NCBI RefSeq assembly: GCF_014203695.1
Contig: NZ_JACHJO010000006.1
Span: 248,001-312,000, forward strand
Direction: 5' to 3'
Length of the DNA stretch: 64,000 bases
From: Nocardiopsis algeriensis
Lineage (GTDB): Bacteria; Actinomycetota; Actinomycetes; Streptosporangiales; Streptosporangiaceae
The position numbers and the translations under genes are program-made. The notes below the pieces were generated by a model. It saw nothing but the letters and a program-made list of their open reading frames with translations, was not told where the DNA came from and searched no databases. How positions within the stretch are numbered: position 1 is the first letter of the stretch; every line of letters begins with the position of its first letter. Positions 12,058 through 18,947 of the stretch are shown in pieces.

Positions 12058-12072
12058 CCCGGTTTAACCGGG
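12058..12072. promoter_or_regulatory. Candidate operator CCCGGTTTAACCGGG
   Basis: Inverted repeat with 7-bp arms and a 1-nt centre, starting 4 nt after a TTGACA hexamer and 30 bp from the Crp-type site. Its position suggests an operator overlapping a promoter. The regulator is unknown. Confidence 0.45.
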
Positions 12073-12535
12073 ATGAACTTCGCAAAACGGTCATAGGGTG
12101 GCGGGGGATTCAGGAGTCACTGAAGTTGATTTGCGTTTTTCTGTTGGGAAAAGTCAGAAAACAGAGTCCACATGTTGGAGCGGTGGCGAGAGCGGGTAGG
12201 GATGACCGAATGCGTCCATAGTTGCTCGGAGCCTTATTCCGGACATGGGGGCAGAACGATCGCTCTCCGGGATGTCGGCCGCCCCGGATTCCCCCGGTGT
12301 CGCCCCGGGTGTTGTTTCTCCTTGATGTCAAGGAATTGAAATGCCCGTTTCGCGAAGAGTCGTGTTGCTTAAGAACCATGCTCTGTCTGAGGGCTTTGCC
12401 ATGGATTGGGGAAGCTTTTCGGAAACACGCCCGAAGCGCTGTGGAACGCTCCCCCTCGACCCTGCGATGGTGGTCCGCGCAGTGATCCGTCCCGGTTCAC
12501 TGCGGCGGGGCGGCACACGCTCGTAGGGGGACGAC

Positions 12536-14638
12536 GTGAGGCAACCGAATCCGGAGGGGCTGACGCTCGCGGACCACAAGGACACGCTCTGGCGCATGGC
12601 GGCGGTGAGTGCCCTGGCGGGGCTGTTGGCGGCCGCGCTGGTGCTGCCGTGGCTGGGCGGCCTGGGGCTGGTCGCGCGCGACGCGGCGAGGGGTTTCATG
12701 GCCCTGCCCGGTGACATCGAGATACCGCGGCTGTCGGAGCGGATCGTGATCACCGACGCCGACGGCGAACGCATCGCCGAGGTCGCCGAGCGCGAACGCG
12801 AGGTGGTCCCGCTGGACTCGATCAGCGAGTGGGTGCCCGCGGCCCTGATGGCGATCGAGGACGAGCGCTTCTACGAGCACGGCGGGCTGGACCTGCAAGG
12901 GGTGTTCCGCGCCGCGATACGCACCGCCCAGGGCGACACCGAGGGCGGATCGACCATCTCCCAGCAGTACGTGAAGAACCTCCTCATCGAGCAGGCCGAG
13001 ACGGAGGAGGAGGTGGAGAGCGCCAGCAGGCAGACCATCATGCGCAAGATCGTCGAGCTGCGCTACGCGATGGACATCGAGCAGCGCCTCACCAAGGACG
13101 AGATCATGCAGGGCTACCTCAACCTCGCCTACTTCGGAGCGGGTGCCCACGGCATCGAGGTCGCGGCCAAGCGGTACTTCTCCGTCTCCGCCGACGAGCT
13201 GGACCCGGCCCAGGCCGCGACCATCGTCGGACTGGTGCGCGGACCGTCCTACTACAACCCCCTGGACAACCCCGAGGCGGCCCGGGAGCGGCGCGACATC
13301 GTGCTCGACCGGATGGGCGACGCCGGGTACCTGACCGCGGAGGAGGTGCGGCGGTACAAGGAGCAGGGGCTGGAGCTGGACCCGACGCCGCGCGGGGGCA
13401 GCTGCTACCACAGCAAGTACCCGAGCTTCTGCGACTACGTCATGCACTGGCTGCGCGACGCGGAGGTGCTGGGCGAGACGCCCGAGGAGCGGGACAAGGT
13501 CGTCGGCCAGGGCGGCATCACCGTCCGCACCACGCTGGACAGCGACATGCAGGACGCGGCGCAGAAGGCCATCGAGCAGTACGTCCCCGCCGGGGACAGC
13601 ACCAAGTTCGCCACGGAGGTGCTGGTGGAGCCGGGCACGGGCGCGGTGCGGGCCATGGCCCAGAACATGCGCTACGGCTACGAGGACGAGCCCGGGACCA
13701 CGTCGCTCAACCTGGCGGTGGACCGCGCGGACGGGGGGACGTACGGCTACCAGGCCGGCTCGACCTTCAAGGCGTTCACGCTGGCGGCGGCGCTGGACGA
13801 GGGGATGAAGTACTCGACGAGCTTCTCCTCGCCCACGGACACCTCGGTGAGCGGAATGCGCAACTGCGACGGCGCCCGGCTCGGCAGATGGAACGTCCAC
13901 AACGCGGGCGACAGCAGCAGCGGCCACCACAACATGATCACCGCCACCAAGAACTCGGTGAACACCTACTTCGCCCAGCTCCAGAAGAAGGTGGGCCTGT
14001 GCGACACGGCGGAGATGGCCGAGCGGCTGGGCGTCCACCGGGCCGACGGCGAGCCGCTGGGCGTGTGGAGCTCCTTCACCCTGGGTGACCAGGAGGTCTC
14101 CCCGCTCACCGTGGCCAACGCCTACGCCACCTTCGCCGCCCGGGGCACCTACTGCGAGCCGCACCCGGTGGACGCGATCGTCCTCGACCGCGAGGGCGCC
14201 GGGCAGGACGAGGAGATCGAGGTTCCCACGGAGTGCGACGAGGACAGGCTGAGCACGGAGGTCGCCGACGGCGTCAACCACCTGCTCCAGCAGACCTTCA
14301 AGGGCGGCACGGCCAACGGGCTGGACATCGGGCGCCCGGCGGCGGGCAAGACCGGTACCACCGACAGCTCGGCCTATGCCTGGTTCGCCGGCTACACGCG
14401 CAACCTGGCGGGCGCCGTGGCCGTGGGAGACATCCGCGGCGGCGAGCAGCACCCGCTCCAGGGCGTGCAGATCGGCGACAACTACTACGGGATCGTCTAC
14501 GGCGCCACGCTGCCCGGGCCGATCTGGCAGGCGACCATGCGCGAGGCGGTCGAGCCCCTGCCGGTGGAGGAGTTCGCGGCGTCGCCCAAGGCCTTCGGCA
14601 ACCCGTCGGACAAGCCCTCCAAGAGGGATGACGCCTGA
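12536..14638 (+). CDS. Class A penicillin-binding protein (transglycosylase/transpeptidase)
   Basis: Bifunctional peptidoglycan synthase of 700 residues anchored by one N-terminal membrane segment (about residues 20-45). The GT51 transglycosylase domain has AIEDERFYEHGG and GGSTISQQYVKN. The transpeptidase domain has the SxxK motif in GSTFKAF, the SxN motif in TKNSVNTYF, and KTGTT near the C-terminus. GTG at 12536 follows a GGGGG ribosome site. There is a short Ser/Lys-rich tail and no PASTA domain. Its stop codon overlaps the promoter of the downstream thiamine-related operon. Which pbp/pon paralogue it is cannot be decided here. Confidence 0.94.
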   Translation: MRQPNPEGLTLADHKDTLWRMAAVSALAGLLAAALVLPWLGGLGLVARDAARGFMALPGDIEIPRLSERIVITDADGERIAEVAEREREVVPLDSISEWVPAALMAIEDERFYEHGGLDLQGVFRAAIRTAQGDTEGGSTISQQYVKNLLIEQAETEEEVESASRQTIMRKIVELRYAMDIEQRLTKDEIMQGYLNLAYFGAGAHGIEVAAKRYFSVSADELDPAQAATIVGLVRGPSYYNPLDNPEAARERRDIVLDRMGDAGYLTAEEVRRYKEQGLELDPTPRGGSCYHSKYPSFCDYVMHWLRDAEVLGETPEERDKVVGQGGITVRTTLDSDMQDAAQKAIEQYVPAGDSTKFATEVLVEPGTGAVRAMAQNMRYGYEDEPGTTSLNLAVDRADGGTYGYQAGSTFKAFTLAAALDEGMKYSTSFSSPTDTSVSGMRNCDGARLGRWNVHNAGDSSSGHHNMITATKNSVNTYFAQLQKKVGLCDTAEMAERLGVHRADGEPLGVWSSFTLGDQEVSPLTVANAYATFAARGTYCEPHPVDAIVLDREGAGQDEEIEVPTECDEDRLSTEVADGVNHLLQQTFKGGTANGLDIGRPAAGKTGTTDSSAYAWFAGYTRNLAGAVAVGDIRGGEQHPLQGVQIGDNYYGIVYGATLPGPIWQATMREAVEPLPVEEFAASPKAFGNPSDKPSKRDDA

Positions 14639-14664
14639 CAAAAGCGGTGTTGTACCGCATAATG
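14635..14664 (+). promoter_or_regulatory. Promoter of the TPP-riboswitch operon
   Basis: CTGACA (14635-14640) and CATAAT (14659-14664) are separated by 18 nt and resemble -35 and -10 boxes. The predicted start lies only a few bases before the first riboswitch helix. The -35 box overlaps the TGA stop of the preceding PBP gene. Confidence 0.6.
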
Positions 14665-14672
14665 ATGAAAAC

Positions 14673-14760
14673 CGACAGGGGAGCGCGGAAGCGCTGAGAG
14701 TGCGGCACCGCCGCAGACCCTTACACACCTGATCTGGGTCATGCCAGCGAAGGAAGTCGT
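14673..14760 (+). ncRNA. TPP (thiamine pyrophosphate) riboswitch
   Basis: Contains the conserved THI-box elements in order: GGGGAGC, CGCTGAGAG, a short variable stem, GACCCTT, ACCTGATCTGGGT, ATGCCAGCGAAGGAAGTCG. The outer P1 helix can form between CGAC (14674-14677) and GTCG (14757-14760). TPP riboswitches normally turn off thiamine synthesis or uptake genes when TPP is plentiful. It stands before a three-gene ECF transporter, which identifies that transporter as one for thiamine or a precursor. Confidence 0.95.
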
Positions 14761-14777
14761 GGGAACCGACACCTGCG

Positions 14778-14861
14778 GTGCGGCCGAACGCGGGACCCCC
14801 GCGCGCGGCCGCACCTCGGTGCGCTCTCGGCGGTGCGCCCCTCGTCCTTCCGACGAAGGGA
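14778..14861 (+). promoter_or_regulatory. Riboswitch expression platform
   Basis: A GC-rich hairpin with 9-bp arms (GTGCGGCCG at 14778-14786 with CGGCCGCAC at 14806-14814) follows the aptamer. A second small hairpin, CCTTC-CGAC-GAAGG (about 14846-14859), covers the GAAGGGA ribosome site of the next gene. This suggests control of translation initiation, perhaps combined with termination. The switching mechanism itself is inferred. Confidence 0.5.
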
Positions 14862-14869
14862 CACACCGA

Positions 14870-15484
14870 ATGGGTACCGACAAGACCGACCGCGCGCAGC
14901 CGCGGGGCGGTCCGTTCCGGCAGCGGCGCGGATGGCGCACCGTGGACATCGTCGTCGCCGCCGTCATCGGCGTCGCCGTCGGTGTGGTCTTCTGGATCTG
15001 GGGCGTCGTGTGGGAGGCCACCGCACCCCTGTTCATCGCCTTCCCGCCCGCACAGGCCGTCCTCTACGGGATCTGGCTCCTCCCCGGGGTGCTGGGCGGC
15101 CTCGTCATCCGCCGACCCGGTGCCGCCGTGCTGACCTCGATCGCGGCCTCCTCCGTCTCGGCGCTGCTCGGCAGCCAGTGGGGGATCACGGTGGTCCTCG
15201 ACGGCTTCTTCCAGGGCCTTCTGCCCGAACTGGTCTTCCTCGCCTTCCTCTACCGGCGCTGGGGAGTGGTCGTCTCCGTCCTCGCCGCCGCCGCGGCGGG
15301 ACTGTTCCCGGCCGTGCGCGACAACATCGTCCACTACGCCGCGTGGCCGCTGCACTTCCAGGTCGTCTACGGCGTGATCGTGGTCGCCAGCGCCGCCGGA
15401 ATCGCGGGTGTGGGCGCACGCCTGCTCACCACCGCGCTGGCCCGGGCCGGTGCCCTCGCCCCCTTCCCGTCGGCCAGGGGTTGA
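14870..15484 (+). CDS. ykoE: ECF transporter substrate-binding (S) component, YkoE family
   Basis: Predicted 204-residue polytopic membrane protein with a basic N-terminus and about five or six hydrophobic segments. Sequence and context fit the YkoE family, the substrate-capturing unit of thiamine/HMP ECF transporters. ATG at 14870 has GAAGGGA 8 nt upstream, and that site is inside the riboswitch expression platform. The next gene begins 2 nt after its stop, so the three transporter genes form one translationally coupled operon. Confidence 0.88.
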   Translation: MGTDKTDRAQPRGGPFRQRRGWRTVDIVVAAVIGVAVGVVFWIWGVVWEATAPLFIAFPPAQAVLYGIWLLPGVLGGLVIRRPGAAVLTSIAASSVSALLGSQWGITVVLDGFFQGLLPELVFLAFLYRRWGVVVSVLAAAAAGLFPAVRDNIVHYAAWPLHFQVVYGVIVVASAAGIAGVGARLLTTALARAGALAPFPSARG

Positions 15485-15486
15485 CC

Positions 15487-17037
15487 GTGGCCGACCACGA
15501 CCGCCCCGGCGCGCGCATCGAACTCAGCGGCTGGGGGTGGCGGCACGCGGGTCGGGAGAGTCCGGCGCTGCGGGGCGTCGACCTGGTGGTCGAACCCGGT
15601 GAGCGGGTCCTGCTCCTCGGCCCCTCCGGCGCGGGCAAGTCCACCCTCCTGCACGCCCTGGCCGGGCTCACCGGCGAAGAGGGGGCCCTCACCGGCGACG
15701 AGGAGGGCGTCCTCCTGGTCGACGGACGTCCGCCCCGGCGGGGCCGCGGCACCGCCGGGCTGGTCGGCCAGGATCCCGAAGCCCAGCTGGTGATGGCCCG
15801 GGCCGGCGACGACGTCGCCTTCGGACCCGAGAACCTGGGCGTGGACCCCGCACAGATCTGGCCGCGTGTGACAGAGGCCCTGGCCGACGTCGGCTTCCCC
15901 TACGGCCTCCGCCACCCGACGGCCGCGCTGTCGGGCGGGGAGAAGCAGCGCCTGGCGATCGCCGGGGTACTGGCGATGCGGCCCCGCCTGCTGCTGCTCG
16001 ACGAACCCACCGCCAACCTCGACCCGGCCGGGGCCGCGCTCGTGCGGGAGGTCCTGGCGCGCCTGCCGGCGCGGACAGGGGCGACGATGGTGCTGGTCGA
16101 ACACCGCGTCGCGGACGTCGTGGACCTGGTCGACCGTGTGGTGGTCCTCGAACCGGGCGGTGGTGTGGTCGCCGACGGCGACCCGCGCACCGTGTTCGCC
16201 GACCACGGGCGCGCGCTGGCGGAGCAGGGCGTGTGGGTGCCCGGGCACGACCCCGCGCCGCGACCGGATCCCGCTCCGGGCGGAGAGGTGCTCCTGGAGG
16301 CCTCCGGCGTCGCTCTGCGCACCCCTCGCGGGGCGGGCACACGGGCCGCGCCCCCGCGCACCGTCCTGGAGGGCGTCGACGCGGGCGTGCGCGCCGGGAC
16401 CGCGACCGCGCTGACCGGACCCAACGGGGCGGGCAAGTCCACGCTCCTCACGGCGCTGGCGGGGCTGTCCCGGCCCTACCGCGGCGCGGTGCTGCCGGCC
16501 GGCCCGCTGGCACGGGCCGACCGGCGCCCGCTGGCGCGCTGGCCCGCCCGCCGCCTGGTCCGCCACGTGGGTACCGTCTTCCAGCACGCGGAGGACCAGT
16601 TCGTCACCGGTACGGTCCGCGACGAACTGCGGTTCGCGCCGCGCCGTGCGGGTGCGGGCGAGACCGAGACCGAGGCGCGGGTGGACGAGCTCCTGGAACG
16701 GCTGGGCCTGACCCGGCTCGCCGACGTGCACCCCTACACCCTCTCGGGCGGGGAGAAGCGGCGCCTGTCGGTCGCCACCGCCCTCAGCTCGGGGCCCTCG
16801 CACGCGCCCGACGTGCTGGTCCTGGACGAGCCGACCTTCGGACAGGACACCCGCACCTGGACGGAGCTGGTGGAGCTGCTCGGAGCCCTGCGCTCCCAGG
16901 GGTGCGCGATCGTTCTGGCGACCCACGACGACCTGCTGCTGCGCCACCTGGCCGACGACCGCGTCCACGTGGCGGGAGGACGGGCCCTCGTGGAGAGCCC
17001 GGCCCTGGTGAGAGGAGGTTTCCGTGGCAGGCCGTGA
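15487..17037 (+). CDS. ykoD: ECF transporter double ATPase (YkoD/EcfAA' fusion)
   Basis: The 516-residue cytoplasmic protein has two fused ABC ATPase domains. The first has Walker A GPSGAGKST, signature LSGGEKQR and Walker B LLLLDEPTA; the second has GPNGAGKST, LSGGEKRR and VLVLDEPTF. It energises uptake together with the EcfT unit encoded next. GTG at 15487 has AGGGG 7 nt upstream (a TTG at 15481 is also in frame). The downstream gene overlaps it by 14 nt. Regulated by the TPP riboswitch upstream. Confidence 0.93.
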   Translation: MADHDRPGARIELSGWGWRHAGRESPALRGVDLVVEPGERVLLLGPSGAGKSTLLHALAGLTGEEGALTGDEEGVLLVDGRPPRRGRGTAGLVGQDPEAQLVMARAGDDVAFGPENLGVDPAQIWPRVTEALADVGFPYGLRHPTAALSGGEKQRLAIAGVLAMRPRLLLLDEPTANLDPAGAALVREVLARLPARTGATMVLVEHRVADVVDLVDRVVVLEPGGGVVADGDPRTVFADHGRALAEQGVWVPGHDPAPRPDPAPGGEVLLEASGVALRTPRGAGTRAAPPRTVLEGVDAGVRAGTATALTGPNGAGKSTLLTALAGLSRPYRGAVLPAGPLARADRRPLARWPARRLVRHVGTVFQHAEDQFVTGTVRDELRFAPRRAGAGETETEARVDELLERLGLTRLADVHPYTLSGGEKRRLSVATALSSGPSHAPDVLVLDEPTFGQDTRTWTELVELLGALRSQGCAIVLATHDDLLLRHLADDRVHVAGGRALVESPALVRGGFRGRP

Positions 17038-17806
17038 CACCGCGGCCGCGGACCCGATGACCCCGGACGTCCCCCGGAGGGCCGGGTCGCGGTACTGGCT
17101 GGCCGGGCTCAACCCGGCTGCCAAGCTGCTCGCCGCACTCGTGCTGGCGCTGGGGCTGGTCCCGGCGGTGGACGCGGTCACCGGCGGCACCGTGCTGGTC
17201 GGGGTGCTGCTCCTTCTGCCGTTCAGCGGGATCGACCGGAGGACCCTGCTCGTGCTCGGCGGACCGTTCCTCCTCATGGGCCTCTCCAGCGGCCTGGTCA
17301 ACCACCTCTACGGCGAACACGGCCTCGAGGGCGCGGTGGGCGTGGCGGTGCGCCTGCTGGCGATCGCCCTGCCCGGGGCGGTCGCGGCGGTGAGCAGCGA
17401 CCCCACCGAGACCGCCGACGGGCTCGTGCAGCGCCTCAAGGTGCCCGAGCGGCCCGCGATGGGCGTACTGGCGGCACTGAGGCTCGTCCCGATGCTCGCC
17501 GACCAGTGGCGGACCGTCACCCTGGCGCGGCGGGCACGCGGTCTGGAGGCGGGACGGCACCCGCTGCGGGCGGTGTCGCTCTTCTTCAGCCGGCTGTTCG
17601 CGCTCCTGGTGCGGGCCGTTCGGACGGGGACGCTGATGGCGACGGCGATGGACGCCCGCGGTTTCGGTACCGGGCCGCGCACGCACGCCCGGCACAGCCG
17701 CTGGCGCGCCGCGGACACACTGCTCGTGGTCGGCGCCGTGCTGCTGCTGGCGGCCGCCTACACGCTCTCGGCGCGGTTGGGCACCCTGGTGCTGCTGTTC
17801 GGGTGA
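17024..17806 (+). CDS. ykoC: ECF transporter transmembrane coupling component (EcfT, YkoC)
   Basis: The 260-residue membrane protein couples the ATPases to the S component. It has several hydrophobic segments and the two EcfT coupling-helix motifs, ARRARGLEAG and AMDARGFG. GTG at 17024 follows AGGAGG and lies inside the 3' end of ykoD. Third gene of the riboswitch-controlled thiamine or precursor (HMP) importer; a two-transmembrane C-terminal end is visible. Confidence 0.92.
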   Translation: MAGRDTAAADPMTPDVPRRAGSRYWLAGLNPAAKLLAALVLALGLVPAVDAVTGGTVLVGVLLLLPFSGIDRRTLLVLGGPFLLMGLSSGLVNHLYGEHGLEGAVGVAVRLLAIALPGAVAAVSSDPTETADGLVQRLKVPERPAMGVLAALRLVPMLADQWRTVTLARRARGLEAGRHPLRAVSLFFSRLFALLVRAVRTGTLMATAMDARGFGTGPRTHARHSRWRAADTLLVVGAVLLLAAAYTLSARLGTLVLLFG

Positions 17807-17869
17807 GACCGGTGGTAGGACACCCTGGACCGAGACATTGAGGAAACCGAGAAGGAAGAGGGGGAACCC

Positions 17870-18658
17870 GTGGCCGAGTTCGTTCGCGTGGAGGCCGATC
17901 CCGACAACCCGGCGGTGGCCGTCATCCGGCTGGACCGCCCCAAGGTGAACGCGCTCAACGCGGCGCTGACCGCCGAGATCGCCGAGGCCGCCGCCGCGGT
18001 GGCCGCCGACCCGCAGGCGCGGGCGGTGGTCCTCTACGGCGGTGAGCGCGTGTTCGTCGCGGGTGCCGACATCAAGGAGATGGCCGATCGCACCACCGCG
18101 CAGATGCTCGACTACTCGCGCGCCCTCCAGAGCGCGCTGAACGCCGTGGCGCGCATCCCCAAGCCGGTCGTCGCCGCGATCACCGGGTACGCGCTCGGGG
18201 GCGGCCTGGAGCTGGCGCTGGCCGCGGACTTCCGGGTCGCGGGGGAGAAGGCCAAGCTGGGTGTGCCCGAGATCCAGCTCGGTGTGATCCCCGGCGCGGG
18301 GGGGACCCAGCGCCTGCCGCGCCTGATCGGCCCGTCGCGTGCCAAGGAGATGATCTTCGGCGGCCGCCACGTGGGCGCGGAGGAGGCCCACCGGATCGGC
18401 CTGGTCGACGCGGTCGTGCCCGATGCCGACGTCTACCGGGAGGCCGTGGCGCTGGTCGCCCGGTACGCGGACGGCCCCGCCGTGGCGCTGGCCGCCGCCA
18501 AGGAGGCGGTGGACCGGGGTCTGGAGACCGATCTGGACACCGGTCTGGAGATCGAGCGCCTCCACTTCGCGGGCCTGTTCGCGACGGAGGACCAGGCGGC
18601 GGGCATGCGCAGCTTCGTCGAGCAGGGACCCGGCAAGGCGGTTTTCCGGGGCCGCTAG
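17870..18658 (+). CDS. Enoyl-CoA hydratase/isomerase family protein
   Basis: Crotonase-fold enzyme of 262 residues, likely hydrating trans-2-enoyl-CoA in fatty-acid or aromatic degradation. The oxyanion-hole segments VFVAGADIKEM and GYALGGGLELALA are present. Both catalytic glutamates of true hydratases are conserved (in GGGLE and in GVPEIQLG), followed by IPGAGGTQRLPR. GTG at 17870 is preceded by a purine-rich AGAGGGGGA. It is 63 nt after the ECF operon but has no evident functional link to it. A hairpin follows the gene. Confidence 0.9.
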   Translation: MAEFVRVEADPDNPAVAVIRLDRPKVNALNAALTAEIAEAAAAVAADPQARAVVLYGGERVFVAGADIKEMADRTTAQMLDYSRALQSALNAVARIPKPVVAAITGYALGGGLELALAADFRVAGEKAKLGVPEIQLGVIPGAGGTQRLPRLIGPSRAKEMIFGGRHVGAEEAHRIGLVDAVVPDADVYREAVALVARYADGPAVALAAAKEAVDRGLETDLDTGLEIERLHFAGLFATEDQAAGMRSFVEQGPGKAVFRGR

Positions 18659-18683
18659 CGGGCCCTTCGGGAGAACGGCGGCG

Positions 18684-18721
18684 GTGCGGTCGGGAAGAAG
18701 GGTTTCCCGGACGCACCGCAC
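18684..18721 (+). terminator. Hairpin terminator after enoyl-CoA hydratase gene
   Basis: GTGCGGT (18684-18690) pairs with ACCGCAC (18715-18721), and an inner GGGAA/TTCCC pair strengthens the stem. It is placed 26 nt after the stop codon. Confidence 0.5.
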
Positions 18722-18947
18722 GGGCCGAAACCGGCCACTCCGGACGCCTGGGAAGGAACCGGAGGGGCGGTTTTTCCGTCATACTCATGGTGGTCGTCCG
18801 AAGAGACCGGCCGCCGGGACCCCGGCTCCCCCGGCGGCGCCGAACAGACCACCGGGTCCGGGACCCGTACAAGCCAATGACGACCCATCCCCCCGGCCGA
18901 TAAGCTGGACGTGGCGGTATGCGGTCTTTTGAGGGGATGAGTTCTCG

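Larger units (their letters stand above)
11808..12535. other. Regulatory gap between divergent glgE and the PBP gene
   Basis: 728 bases with no convincing gene and clearly more A/T than its surroundings, especially 11820-12220. It must contain the glgE operon promoter (minus) and that of the penicillin-binding protein (plus). Visible elements are a Crp-type palindrome (12012-12027), a TTGACA hexamer (12048-12053) next to a 15-nt palindrome (12058-12072), and a small inverted repeat TCCTTG-N4-CAAGGA (12319-12334). No -10 box with good spacing to the TTGACA could be assigned. Confidence 0.6.

Noticed and set aside
12110-12379. 89-codon minus-strand frame in the glgE/PBP gap
   Set aside because: Unusual amino-acid content for this genome and no homology; lies in the probable promoter region.
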